Positions 27,037-35,091 are shown, counted from the first letter of the stretch. The stretch: 64,000 nt of DNA from Postechiella sp039985655 (GCA_039985655.1 JBDWSF010000014.1:328787-392786), one strand, 5' to 3'. Notes: a model not told the origin generated them from the letters alone. Made by a program: numbers and translations.

Positions 27037-27198
27037 ATGATAAAAATGCAAAAGCAATTATTTAAAATTATAGCCAAGATTAACAAAAGCATTCTACCCA
27101 GTTATTCTAAAAAACAACTTGACTTAGCTAAAGCCACTAAACTTCAAATGGTAATTATTGGTTGGAGATCGTATATTACAAAAAACGCATTAGATTAA
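27037..27198 (+). CDS. Small basic flavobacterial protein, 53 residues
   Basis: ATG at 27037 (or 27046) to TAA at 27198: MIKMQKQLFKIIAKINKSIL followed by PSYSKKQLDLAKATKLQMVI, then IGWRSYITKNALD. Short proteins with this layout (IAKINK-x-LLPS, KATKLQ, GWR-x-YIT) recur in flavobacteria, sometimes labelled SsrA-binding protein for no clear reason. A TATTTTTG box lies 13 bases upstream. Basic and amphipathic, no signal peptide. Function unknown; the tRNA gene downstream points towards it. Confidence 0.6.
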   Translation: MIKMQKQLFKIIAKINKSILPSYSKKQLDLAKATKLQMVIIGWRSYITKNALD

Positions 27199-27298
27199 TT
27201 ATCACCCAAACAAAATTATTTAATTTTGTAGAGTACTTACATTTACTCGAATAATTTTCTTTATTATTTAACCTTTATCACAAGGATTAAACACATAA

Positions 27299-27326
27299 AA
27301 AAAAGCTTTCAATTTCTTGAAAGCTT
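27299..27326 (-). terminator. Terminator of the tRNA-Arg gene
   Basis: Stem AAAGCTTTCA / TGAAAGCTTT ending in a long T run on the minus strand, 12 bases beyond the tRNA 3' end. Confidence 0.85.
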
Positions 27327-27337
27327 TATTAACATTG

Positions 27338-27411
27338 TGACCTCGACTGGATTCAAACCAGTAACCTCTTGAGCCGTAATCAAGTGCGCTATTCAGTTGC
27401 GCCACGAGGCC
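27338..27411 (-). tRNA. tRNA-Arg (anticodon ACG)
   Basis: 74 bases including the discriminator A; CCA is not encoded. The acceptor stem GGCCTCG pairs with CGAGGTC (one G-U). The anticodon stem is CTTGA / TCAAG with loop TTACGGC, so the anticodon is ACG (read as ICG after deamination; reads CGU, CGC, CGA). The T arm GGTTTGAATCC is normal. Confidence 0.95.
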
Positions 27412-27479
27412 GTTTTGTGCGTGCAAATATAGTATTTTTATTAAAATATCATAAAGTTTTATTCAAAATTTTAAATGAT

Positions 27480-27487
27480 TATTTTTG
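27480..27487 (+). promoter_or_regulatory. -7 box just before the Crp/Fnr start codon
   Basis: TATTTTTG ends 3 bases before ATG 27491. If it is used, transcription would begin at or within a few bases of the start codon, giving a leaderless message. Confidence 0.4.
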
Positions 27488-27490
27488 TAC

Positions 27491-28120
27491 ATGCCAAACT
27501 CACTATTATTACAAAAATTCAATCATATTTTAGACGAAACCATTATCGACCAAATTAATCAAGTTGGTATCGTAAAACAGTTTCTAAAAAACGATATTGT
27601 TATAGACATAAATCAACCTATGGACTATATCCCGCTACTTTTAAGCGGAAACATCAAAATCCTTAGAGAGGATAATCAAGGAGATGATTTACTCATATAC
27701 TTCCTCGAAGCGGGTGAAACCTGCACTATGTCACTAACCTGTATTATGGGAGATACCAAAAGTAAAATCAGAGCCGTTGCCGAAAAAGACTCTACCCTCA
27801 TCCTCATCCCCGTTATAAATATTCAAAACTGGTTTCACGAAAACCACAGCTGGCGAAATTTCATCCTAGAAAGTTACCAAAACCGCTTCAACGAAATGCT
27901 CGAAACCATCGACAATATAGCCTTCATGAAAATGGACGAGCGCCTATTAAAATACCTCATCAACAAAACAAAACTACATAACACCAAAGCACTAACCATT
28001 AAACACCAAGACATTTCCGAAGATTTACACACCTCACGTGTTGTCATTTCAAGACTATTAAAACAGCTCGAAAACCAAGGAAAAATAAAACTCAGTCGAA
28101 ACAAAATCGACATTCTATAA
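27491..28120 (+). CDS. Crp/Fnr family transcriptional regulator next to sulfur genes
   Basis: 209 residues from ATG at 27491; a TTG two codons earlier is less likely. N-terminal cyclic-nucleotide-type barrel (about 20-125) followed by a dimer helix and a C-terminal winged helix. The recognition helix reads TSRVVISRLLKQL: it keeps both arginines of the family but has Val where Crp and Fnr have Glu. The barrel contains Cys-Thr-Met-Ser-Leu-Thr-Cys (about residues 76-82), so two cysteines sit close together. It immediately precedes a sulfide/persulfide gene cluster whose upstream DNA carries Crp-like palindromes, so it is the likely regulator. The signal might be a sulfur species acting on those cysteines (inference). 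Confidence 0.88.
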   Translation: MPNSLLLQKFNHILDETIIDQINQVGIVKQFLKNDIVIDINQPMDYIPLLLSGNIKILREDNQGDDLLIYFLEAGETCTMSLTCIMGDTKSKIRAVAEKDSTLILIPVINIQNWFHENHSWRNFILESYQNRFNEMLETIDNIAFMKMDERLLKYLINKTKLHNTKALTIKHQDISEDLHTSRVVISRLLKQLENQGKIKLSRNKIDIL

Positions 28121-28308
28121 ACCATTATCGTAATTATTGGGGCTCCGATTAGTTCGCAGTTTTCTGTCTCAGCAATCCTCCACCCCGTCTCCAGTCACCC
28201 GTCTTCCGTCTTCCGTCTTTTATTAACTTCTCCATATTCTTTAACCACTCTCCGTTCTTCTCTCTTCTCTCTTCTCCCACATAACTTACCCCTTTTCACC
28301 TTACCCAA

Positions 28309-28324
28309 CGTAACAAATATCACA
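28309..28324. promoter_or_regulatory. Crp-like operator before the sulfur transport genes
   Basis: CGTAA CAAATA TCACA: the right half-site is perfect for TGTGA-N6-TCACA and the left is degenerate. Its centre is about 30 bases before the -7 box at 28346, placing it near -41 relative to the expected start, a typical activator position. It shares 11 of 14 core bases with the site at 30144. Confidence 0.5.
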
Positions 28325-28345
28325 AACCAAAAAACCTATAAGCAA

Positions 28346-28353
28346 TACATTTG
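28346..28353 (+). promoter_or_regulatory. -7 box of the sulfur transport operon
   Basis: TACATTTG, perfect TAnnTTTG match, 20 bases before the ATG at 28373. Upstream, 28185-28290 is a strongly pyrimidine-rich tract with CCGTCTT repeats. Confidence 0.6.
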
Positions 28354-28372
28354 CACAAAACACTATATAAAA

Positions 28373-28930
28373 ATGGAATACATTTTAAATCCATGGGCGT
28401 GGTATGTCTCAGGCCCATTAATAGCCTTTGTTATGGCACTCCTACTCTATTTTGGTAAAACCTTTGGAATGTCATCAAACCTTCGAACATTGTGTACTAT
28501 TGGAGGAGCGGGAAAGTTTTCAGATTTTTTCAAATTCAATTGGAAAGATCAAATTTGGAATTTAATAGTAGTTGCAGGTACTATTATAGGCGGTTTTATA
28601 GCCACAAAACACTTCTCCAATAACACAATAACAGATTTAAACCCAAAAACCGTAACAGAATTACAAACTATGGGATTCCAAAATGCAGGCGCAGCCTTAG
28701 TCCCTAAAGAAATGTATAGTTACGAAGCCATAACCTCTCCTCAAGGTTTACTCCTATTAATTATTGGAGGCTTGTTAGTTGGTTTTGGTACGCGTTATGC
28801 TGGTGGTTGCACATCAGGTCACGCCATAACAGGTTTAAGTAGTTTACAAAAACCATCATTAATAGCCGTAATAGGCTTTTTTATTGGCGGATTAATCATG
28901 ACTAATTTTATTCTTCCCTTAATCTTTTAA
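28373..28930 (+). CDS. YeeE/YedE family sulfur (thiosulfate) transporter, first half
   Basis: 185 residues, about five membrane segments. GGLLVGFGTRYAGGCTSGHA carries the GCTSGH cysteine motif through which YeeE proteins pass thiosulfate. It lacks the second half of full-length YeeE, which is supplied by the next gene 2 bases downstream. Likely role: uptake or movement of thiosulfate or another sulfur species across the inner membrane, together with the following genes. Confidence 0.9.
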   Translation: MEYILNPWAWYVSGPLIAFVMALLLYFGKTFGMSSNLRTLCTIGGAGKFSDFFKFNWKDQIWNLIVVAGTIIGGFIATKHFSNNTITDLNPKTVTELQTMGFQNAGAALVPKEMYSYEAITSPQGLLLLIIGGLLVGFGTRYAGGCTSGHAITGLSSLQKPSLIAVIGFFIGGLIMTNFILPLIF

Positions 28931-28932
28931 CC

Positions 28933-29346
28933 ATGAAATATTTAAAATTTTTATTAGTTGGTATATTCTTCGGAATCGTTTTAGTAAAATCCGAAGCCGT
29001 TTCATGGTATCGCATTTACGAAATGTTTAGATTTCAATCCTTTCACATGTATGGTATCATTGGCACAGCCATAATATCAGGAATTCTATTTCTTCAAATA
29101 GCAAAAAAAGGAATCATAAAAAGTATTAAAGGCGCAGATATTTACGTTCCCAAAAAAGAGAACGGATTTATTCGGTACATCTTAGGCGGTACAATTTTCG
29201 GGTTTGGCTGGGCACTTATTGGAGCTTGCCCAGGGCCCATGTACATCCTTTTTGGAACAGGTGTTATAAGTATGCTTATAGTTATAGCAGCAGCTATTTT
29301 AGGAACATTTCTATACGGTGTCTTAAAAAACAAACTACCTCACTAA
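28933..29346 (+). CDS. YeeE/YedE (DUF6691) family transporter, second half
   Basis: 137 residues with four hydrophobic segments. The motif GWALIGACPGPMYILFG matches the second cysteine-containing half of YeeE/YedE (GACPGP). Start codons are spaced 2 bases after the preceding stop and 1 base before the next gene, so the three are one operon. Probably forms a heteromeric channel with the upstream protein. Confidence 0.9.
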   Translation: MKYLKFLLVGIFFGIVLVKSEAVSWYRIYEMFRFQSFHMYGIIGTAIISGILFLQIAKKGIIKSIKGADIYVPKKENGFIRYILGGTIFGFGWALIGACPGPMYILFGTGVISMLIVIAAAILGTFLYGVLKNKLPH

Positions 29347-29347
29347 A

Positions 29348-30139
29348 ATGGACTCTACACAATTATTAGGTTATATAGGAGCTCTTATAGTTGGCTTAAT
29401 TCTAGGTTTAATTGGAGGTGGCGGATCTATACTTACTGTACCCTTACTGGTTTATTTATTAGGATACAATCCCGTAATTGCAACCGCCTATTCATTATTT
29501 GTTGTTGGATCAACATCTTTTGTTGGCACCATTCAAAAATTCAAGAAAGGATTAGTAGATGTAAAAACAGGATTGGCTTTTTCGTTCCCTTCTTTTTTAG
29601 CCGTTTATTTCTCAAGAAGATATTTTGTACCTAATATTCCTTCTACCCTATTTAAAATAAACGATTTCACCCTAACCAAAGATATGGGGATCATGATTTT
29701 CTTTGCCTTTATCATGCTTATTTCATCATTTTCAATGATTAAGAAGAAAAAAGAAAAACAAATCTCAATATCAAAGCACCCCTATTACAAAACCTTTATT
29801 CAAGGTTTAATTATAGGAACTATAACAGGACTTATAGGTGCAGGTGGTGGATTTTTATATGTTCCAGCATTAGTACTCTGGGCAAATATACCCATGAAAA
29901 AAGCCGTAGGCACATCATTAATTATCGTCACCATTAATTCTTTAATCGGTTTTACGGGCGATATGCAAACCATAGAAATAGAATGGGTGTTTTTATTAGT
30001 TTTCTCTTTAATATCCATTATCGGAATTATAATAGGTGTCTTTTTGTCAAAATTTATTAGCGGAGAAAAACTAAAAAAAGGATTTGGTGTATTTACCCTA
30101 ATTATGGCTACTTATATTATCTATAGAGAATTAAAATAA
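29348..30139 (+). CDS. TauE/SafE (TSUP) family sulfur-anion exporter
   Basis: 263 residues, about eight membrane segments, in the TSUP fold. The two family repeats begin IVGLILGLIGGGGSILTVPL and IIGTITGLIGAGGGFLYVPAL. Members export sulfite, sulfoacetate or related organosulfur compounds. In this operon, sulfite or thiosulfate produced during persulfide oxidation is the natural candidate (inference from context). Confidence 0.92.
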   Translation: MDSTQLLGYIGALIVGLILGLIGGGGSILTVPLLVYLLGYNPVIATAYSLFVVGSTSFVGTIQKFKKGLVDVKTGLAFSFPSFLAVYFSRRYFVPNIPSTLFKINDFTLTKDMGIMIFFAFIMLISSFSMIKKKKEKQISISKHPYYKTFIQGLIIGTITGLIGAGGGFLYVPALVLWANIPMKKAVGTSLIIVTINSLIGFTGDMQTIEIEWVFLLVFSLISIIGIIIGVFLSKFISGEKLKKGFGVFTLIMATYIIYRELK

Positions 30140-30143
30140 GTTG

Positions 30144-30159
30144 TGTTACAATTGTCACA
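30144..30159. promoter_or_regulatory. Crp-like operator before the MBL-rhodanese gene
   Basis: TGTTA CAATTG TCACA: one mismatch from TGTGA-N6-TCACA, extended by flanking TG/CG. Centred about 40 bases before a TACATTGA box (30191), roughly one helical turn further upstream than the related site at 28309. Confidence 0.55.
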
Positions 30160-30216
30160 CGCAAAAACATTAAAGATTATTAATTTCGCTTACATTGAAA
30201 TGAAAATAATATAGTT

Positions 30217-31629
30217 ATGAAAATAGAACAAATATATACTGGTTGTTTAGCTCAAGGTGCTTACTATATAGAATCTAAAGGAGAGGTTGCTATTATCGAT
30301 CCGCTTCGCGAAACCCAACAATATGTAGATAAGGCGACTAAAGAAAATGCCAAAATCAAGTATATTTTCGAAACGCATTTTCATGCCGATTTTGTTTCAG
30401 GTCATGTCGATTTATCTAAAAAAACTGGAGCTCAAATTATTTTTGGCCCTAGTGCAAAAACAGATTATAGTGCATATATAGCTTCAGATAACGAAACCTT
30501 TAAACTAGGCGATGTCACACTAAAAGTGCTTCATACACCAGGGCATACTTTAGAATCTTCAACCTTTCTTTTAATTGATAAAGAAGGAAAAGATCATGCT
30601 ATTTTCTCCGGAGACACCTTGTTTTTAGGCGATGTTGGCAGGCCCGATTTAGCCATAAAATCCGATTTAACTAAAGAAGATTTGGCAGGCATGTTATATG
30701 ACTCGCTTCGTAATAAAATCATGAATTTATCGGATGATCTTATTGTATATCCTGCACACGGGGCTGGTTCTGCTTGCGGAAAAAATTTAAGTAAAGAAAC
30801 CGTTGGTGTTTTAGGCGATCAGAAAAAAACAAATTATGCATTACGAGCAGATATGACTCGTGAAGAATTTATAAAAGAAGTCTTAGATGGTATTGCACCA
30901 CCACCACAGTATTTTGCTAAAAATGCCATGATGAATAAATCAGGTTATGATACTTTTGAAGATGTTTTACAGAAAGGTGATGTGGCTTTAAACCCAGAAG
31001 AATTTGAAACTATTGCAAATTTAGAAGATGCTTTAGTACTGGATGTGAGAACTGAAAAAGATTTTATAAACGGACATATACCCAATTCTATATTTATTGG
31101 TATTCATGGTGGTTTTGCTCCGTGGGTTGGTGCTTTAATAACCGATTTAAGACAACCTATCTTATTAATTACTCCAGAAGGTAAAGAGAAAGAGACTGTT
31201 ACTCGATTATCACGTGTGGGTTACGATAACACACTTGGTTATTTAAACGGTGGTTTAGACGCTTGGAAAGCTTCGGGCAAAGATATTGAAACCATAACAT
31301 CTATAACCGCAGAGACATTCGCTCAAAATCTCACAAACGAAACCATTCATGTTTTAGATGTTAGAAAAGATGGTGAATATAAATCTGAACACCTTGAAGG
31401 CAGTCAAGTACAGCATTTTGCTTTAGATTATATTAACGATAATATGAATGCTATAGATAGTAATAATACTTATTATTTACACTGTGCTGGCGGATACCGC
31501 TCTATTATTGCGGCTTCTATTCTTAAAGCTAGAGGGTTTAACAATTTAATTGATATCGCTGGAGGATTTGCGGCTTTAAAAGAAACAGGTTTAACGACTA
31601 CAGATTTTGTTTGTCCAAGTACGCTTTAA
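30217..31629 (+). CDS. CstB-like persulfide dioxygenase-rhodanese fusion
   Basis: 470 residues. Residues 1-240 are an ETHE1-type MBL-fold dioxygenase: THFHADFVSGH (His54, His56, Asp58, His63), LHTPGHT, SGDTLFLGDVGRPDL, YPAHGAGSACG. Two rhodanese domains follow. The first (about 260-355) lacks the catalytic cysteine (LLITPEGKEKET), while the second (about 365-470) has it in YLHCAGGYRS. This order and the dead first rhodanese match CstB, which turns low-molecular-weight persulfides into thiosulfate. Cytoplasmic. It follows the sulfur transport operon by 77 bases and has its own operator-like palindrome. Confidence 0.92.
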   Translation: MKIEQIYTGCLAQGAYYIESKGEVAIIDPLRETQQYVDKATKENAKIKYIFETHFHADFVSGHVDLSKKTGAQIIFGPSAKTDYSAYIASDNETFKLGDVTLKVLHTPGHTLESSTFLLIDKEGKDHAIFSGDTLFLGDVGRPDLAIKSDLTKEDLAGMLYDSLRNKIMNLSDDLIVYPAHGAGSACGKNLSKETVGVLGDQKKTNYALRADMTREEFIKEVLDGIAPPPQYFAKNAMMNKSGYDTFEDVLQKGDVALNPEEFETIANLEDALVLDVRTEKDFINGHIPNSIFIGIHGGFAPWVGALITDLRQPILLITPEGKEKETVTRLSRVGYDNTLGYLNGGLDAWKASGKDIETITSITAETFAQNLTNETIHVLDVRKDGEYKSEHLEGSQVQHFALDYINDNMNAIDSNNTYYLHCAGGYRSIIAASILKARGFNNLIDIAGGFAALKETGLTTTDFVCPSTL

Positions 31630-31646
31630 GATTAATTTATACCATT

Positions 31647-31831
31647 ATGAAAAAAAACATGGATCATTTACAAAATAATTTAAAGTTATAATAGTAATTG
31701 CTTTTGGATTATTTTATTATTTCAATGTCATTGAAGGCACACTAGCCAATATATTAATAACACTTGCTGTTATCTTTTTAATTACAAGTTATATAAATTT
31801 TTGTCCGCTATATTCATTAATTTTAAAATGA
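31647..31831 (+). pseudogene. DUF2892 membrane protein gene with single-base frameshift
   Basis: ATG at 31647 reads MKKNMDHLQNNLKL then stops. Shifting frame by one base at the short A run near 31681-31684 gives KVIIVIAFGLFYYFNVIEGT, LANILITLAVIFLITSYINF and CPLYSLILK, a classical DUF2892 (YgaP-type) two-helix membrane protein, up to TGA at 31831. The second part has no start codon of its own. The gene belongs by position to the persulfide cluster, where such anchors are common. Loss of one A, or a sequencing error in the run, explains it. Confidence 0.75.
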
Positions 31832-31835
31832 AAAG

Positions 31836-32105
31836 ATGAAAACAATTTTAGAAATTCAGAATTTAAAATGTGGAGGTTGTGGGAATACCATCATTAACAA
31901 ATTATCTCATTTAGAACACATCATAGATGTTTCTATTGATGTTAATAATAGCGCTGTTATCATAGAAAGTGATAATGAAGATGTTATTATAAAAGTAAAA
32001 TCTCTATTAAAAACAATAGGCTATCCCGTCATAGGAGAAAAAAATGCATTAACCACAAAAGCTAAATCTTTTGTAAGTTGTGCCATTGGTAGAATTAATA
32101 AATAG
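31836..32105 (+). CDS. Heavy-metal-associated (HMA) domain protein
   Basis: 89 residues. Ferredoxin-like HMA fold with LEIQNLKCGGCGNTIINKLS, where the CxxC pair (Cys13, Cys16) would bind a soft metal such as Cu(I) or, in this setting, a sulfane sulfur. It starts 4 bases after the end of the broken DUF2892 gene and is the last gene of the sulfur cluster. A CAIG near the C-terminus contributes one more cysteine. A chaperone-like role is inferred. Confidence 0.88.
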   Translation: MKTILEIQNLKCGGCGNTIINKLSHLEHIIDVSIDVNNSAVIIESDNEDVIIKVKSLLKTIGYPVIGEKNALTTKAKSFVSCAIGRINK

Positions 32106-32309
32106 TCTTTAAAAGAAGTTCTAGTAAACGATCTCAATGCAATCATACGAGGCATTCAATAGGGAATATTTTTTTAAAATCTCAAGTAAGCTTCGAGGTA
32201 TTAAACCTAAAGATCCCACTAAAAAATGGGATTAGTTCAACTATCCATTTTGAAAACATTGCTTCGCAACTTTTCAAATAAAGTTTCACTAATAAATTAT
32301 TAAGATCTT

Positions 32310-32585
32310 TTATACAATTTCCGCACTTAGTCCAGCTTCTAAAAGCATAGTGCATTTAGGTTTTAAATCGTCAAGCAATCCTGTTTTAACAGTACACTTC
32401 CCGTTGTGATGCACAATTATAGAACATTGCTCTGCTTGTTCTGGCGTATGCTCGCAGGCATAAATTAGCGTTTCTATAACATGATCGAATGTATTAACTT
32501 CATCATTAAACAATACAATTTCATTTTGAGCTAACACCTCTTCTTGTAGTAGTAATTCTTCTAATGTTTTTTCTCTTGTACTCAT
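32310..32585 (-). CDS. clpS: ATP-dependent Clp protease adaptor
   Basis: 91 residues. ClpS delivers N-end-rule substrates to ClpAP or ClpCP. The core EIVLFNDEVNTFDHVIETLI contains the substrate-pocket NDEVNTF and is followed by ACEHTPEQAEQCSIIVHHNG and a typical C-terminal GLSAEIV. Last gene of a minus-strand run starting with prmA 76 bases upstream. Confidence 0.95.
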   Translation of the reverse strand: MSTREKTLEELLLQEEVLAQNEIVLFNDEVNTFDHVIETLIYACEHTPEQAEQCSIIVHHNGKCTVKTGLLDDLKPKCTMLLEAGLSAEIV

Positions 32586-32612
32586 AATTTAATTTGTTAG
32601 AATTTGGGGTTA

Positions 32613-32651
32613 GACCAACATATTTTTTTCTAAACCAACATATTTTTTTCT
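32613..32651. repeat. Tandem duplication of about 20 bases between prmA and clpS
   Basis: ACCAACATATTTTTTTCTA occurs twice in direct succession (32614 and 32634). A simple slippage product; no function evident. Confidence 0.8.
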
Positions 32652-32661
32652 AATTTAAATA

Positions 32662-33498
32662 CTAATTTAAAAATTTTAATGATACCCAATTGTTTCTTTC
32701 CAATTTTTCTTCAAATTTTAACACATATTTTTCGCATTCAGCTTGAATAATTGGAATATCAGTATTGTAAAACCCGCTTAAAAACAGTAACCCATTTTTA
32801 TTTAAACATGATATGTAGGTTTTCATATCTTGTAATAAAATATTACGATTAATATTCGCAATAATAATATCATACTTTTTATCTTTTAAAACGGAAGCAT
32901 CTCCTTCTATAACGGAAATATGTTTAGAATTATTACGTTCAACATTTTCCAAACTATTTAAATAGCACCAATTATCGTAATCTACGGCATCAAGAGGTTT
33001 CGCTCCTTTTATTTCTGCTAAAATAGCCAAAACACCAGTCCCGCATCCCATATCTAAAACCGACTTTCCTTTAAAATCATTTTTTAAAATATGTTGAATC
33101 ATCATGTGAGTTGTTTCATGATGTCCTGTACCAAAACTCATTTTTGGTTCGATTATAATATCGTATTTAGTATTTGGTTTTTCGTGAAATGGTGCGCGTA
33201 CAGAACAAACATCATCAACGATAATGGGATTAAAATTTTTCTCCCATTCTTCATTCCAGTTCGTTTGTTCTATTTCGTTGAATTCAAAAGTAATCTCAAA
33301 CTCATCCGAATCTAAGATTTGTATATCATTTAAAATATCAGCATTCCATTCTTCCTTTTGAATATAAGCGGTAACGCCTTGTTCTGTTTCTACAAAACTT
33401 TCGAAACCGGCATAACCAAGTTCGGCTATTAAAATTTCGCCCGCTGGTTGTAATGGTTGTACTTTAAACTCGTAACCTATATATATGATGTTTGACAT
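32662..33498 (-). CDS. prmA: Ribosomal protein L11 methyltransferase
   Basis: 278 residues. SAM-dependent trimethylation of ribosomal protein L11. A small N-terminal substrate-recognition domain (about 1-95) precedes a Rossmann methyltransferase with KMSFGTGHHETTHMM, the SAM loop VLDMGCGTGVLAI and the NPF-like motif IIANINRNIL. Normal length for Bacteroidota. tpiA lies upstream, but a terminator and a repeat lie between them. Confidence 0.95.
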   Translation of the reverse strand: MSNIIYIGYEFKVQPLQPAGEILIAELGYAGFESFVETEQGVTAYIQKEEWNADILNDIQILDSDEFEITFEFNEIEQTNWNEEWEKNFNPIIVDDVCSVRAPFHEKPNTKYDIIIEPKMSFGTGHHETTHMMIQHILKNDFKGKSVLDMGCGTGVLAILAEIKGAKPLDAVDYDNWCYLNSLENVERNNSKHISVIEGDASVLKDKKYDIIIANINRNILLQDMKTYISCLNKNGLLFLSGFYNTDIPIIQAECEKYVLKFEEKLERNNWVSLKFLN

Positions 33499-33591
33499 AG
33501 TCCTTTTTTCGACTACAAAGATAATGGTAAATGCTATAACAATTGTTTTTCAATAACAATTTTAATAAACGGTTATTTGAATATAATAACT

Positions 33592-33630
33592 AAAAAGACC
33601 TGTTAAATTTAAAACTTAACAGGTCTTTTT
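33592..33630. terminator. Bidirectional-looking terminator downstream of tpiA
   Basis: A perfect stem of 14 or more bases, AAAAAGACCTGTTAA / TTAACAGGTCTTTTT, with a 9-base loop. Confidence 0.9.
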
Positions 33631-33642
33631 ATAATTGTACTT

Positions 33643-33750
33643 AGTCCCACGTTAGGGATTGAGCGATTGTTGGAGCTCCTCGCAGAGAGCCCTTCGACTA
33701 CGCTCAGGATAAACTTCCGTGAAAGCCAGACCCTTTTCGGGTAACGCCCA
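33643..33750 (+). repeat. Degenerate GTTAGGGATTG intergenic repeat, copy 1
   Basis: Begins CCCACGTTAGGGATTGAGCG and ends AGACCCTTTTCGGGTAACGC, with a variable centre. Related copies lie at 47191-47297 (plus) and 50732-50790 (minus, compact). The conserved ends could pair into a structured RNA. Confidence 0.65.
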
Positions 33751-33763
33751 AAATATTGTTTAC

Positions 33764-34522
33764 TTAAAACGCATTTATTATAGCGAAAAAGTCTTCTGCG
33801 TTAAGTGCAGCACCTCCAATTAAACCACCATCTACATCTGGCTTAGAGAAAATTTCTTTTGCATTTGCAGGTTTGCAACTTCCGCCGTATAAAATAGACA
33901 CACTATTAGCCACATCGCTACCATATTTAGTTGCTAATGTTTTTCTAATAAATGCATGCATATCTTGTGCTTGCTCTGGACTTGCAGTTTCTCCTGTACC
34001 AATTGCCCAAACTGGCTCGTATGCCAATACTATATTTTTAAAAGCATCGGCTTCTAAATGAAATAAAGCATTACTTATTTGACTTTCTACAACAGCTTCT
34101 TGATTCTCTGATTTTCTGTCGGCTAATACTTCTCCAAAACAGAATATAATCTCCATTTTATTTGCTAAAGCTGCATCTACTTTTTTTGTTAATAGCGCAT
34201 CATCCTCACCAAAATATTCTCTACGTTCTGAATGCCCTAAAATAACTGTTTTAACGTCTATAGATTTTAACATTTTTGGAGATATTTCTCCTGTATACGC
34301 TCCATTTTCTGCAAAATGCATATTCTGAGCAGCTACTTTTACTTTAGATTTTCTAGTTGATTTAGCTATACGTTCTAAATTTACAAATGTTGGAGCTATT
34401 ATAACCTTTGTTCCTTTTACTTTGTTCTTTCTAACTAATTTCGCAACTTGTTTTGCCAGCTTTTTAGAGGCTGATAAATCATTGTTCATTTTCCAGTTTC
34501 CGGCTACGATATTTTTTCTCAT
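33764..34522 (-). CDS. tpiA: Triosephosphate isomerase
   Basis: 252 residues, full length. It interconverts dihydroxyacetone phosphate and glyceraldehyde 3-phosphate. Catalytic residues visible: Lys in GNWKMN (about 11-13), His in LGHSERR, and Glu in AYEPVWAIGTG. The phosphate loop GLIGGAAL is near the C-terminus. Preceded by the TlpA-like lipoprotein gene (80-bp gap), probably one transcription unit. Confidence 0.98.
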   Translation of the reverse strand: MRKNIVAGNWKMNNDLSASKKLAKQVAKLVRKNKVKGTKVIIAPTFVNLERIAKSTRKSKVKVAAQNMHFAENGAYTGEISPKMLKSIDVKTVILGHSERREYFGEDDALLTKKVDAALANKMEIIFCFGEVLADRKSENQEAVVESQISNALFHLEADAFKNIVLAYEPVWAIGTGETASPEQAQDMHAFIRKTLATKYGSDVANSVSILYGGSCKPANAKEIFSKPDVDGGLIGGAALNAEDFFAIINAF

Positions 34523-34602
34523 AATGTTGTTTTAACCTCTAAAAAAGAGAGGAATATATTTATTTATAAATTAATTGTTTCAGCTTTGAAATGCAAAAAT
34601 AG

Positions 34603-35091
34603 TTATTTTTTTAATGCTTCTATTAACTTATTGTCATCAGCTTCAATAACATCAAATACAACGATTTCGCCAGCTTTATTTATTACCATATATCTAGGAA
34701 TCCAGCTAATATTTGCAAAATCTGCAAAATCGCATTTCTTTCCATTAGGCATATAGTAGTGATTCCCTACAACATCATACTTTTTTATACCGCGTTTCCA
34801 TGCATCTTTCCCTCTATCTAAAGATAAAAACACATAAGATACCTCTTTAAATTCTGCTTGTAACGCTTTTACTTTGGGCATGCCCTGAATACAATCGCCA
34901 CACCAAGATGCCCAAATATCTATTACAATAGTTTTCCCTTTATGGGCATCTAAAATACTTTGGAAGGTTACTGACTTACCTTCTAAGTTTAGAAACGTAT
35001 CATTTAACGCTTCCGCGGAAAATTGCTTAGGATCGTCTTTACAACTTAAAAAGCTTATTAATAGGATTATTATGTATTTCATTTTATTCAT
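34603..35091 (-). CDS. TlpA-like thioredoxin-fold lipoprotein
   Basis: 162 residues. A short signal with lipobox FLSC (Cys17) suggests a membrane-anchored periplasmic protein. Thioredoxin fold with redox motif WASWCGDCIQGMPK, a WCGDC active site unlike the WCGPC of thioredoxin, and a cis-proline in SWIPRYMVI. Probably a thiol-disulfide reductase. It stands next to a DoxX-thioredoxin-like gene, which supports a shared thiol or oxidative-folding role (inference). Confidence 0.9.
   Translation of the reverse strand: MNKMKYIIILLISFLSCKDDPKQFSAEALNDTFLNLEGKSVTFQSILDAHKGKTIVIDIWASWCGDCIQGMPKVKALQAEFKEVSYVFLSLDRGKDAWKRGIKKYDVVGNHYYMPNGKKCDFADFANISWIPRYMVINKAGEIVVFDVIEADDNKLIEALKK

Noticed and set aside
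26898..27092. Minus-strand ORF of 64 residues rich in Ile/Leu that looks like a membrane protein
   Set aside because: It is antisense to the better supported 53-residue gene and its promoter; AT-rich DNA easily gives hydrophobic translations.
28185..28290. Pyrimidine-rich tract with CCGTCTTCCGTCTT repeats as a possible functional element
   Set aside because: It looks like low-complexity sequence; no promoter, hairpin or coding signal coincides with it apart from the operator further downstream.
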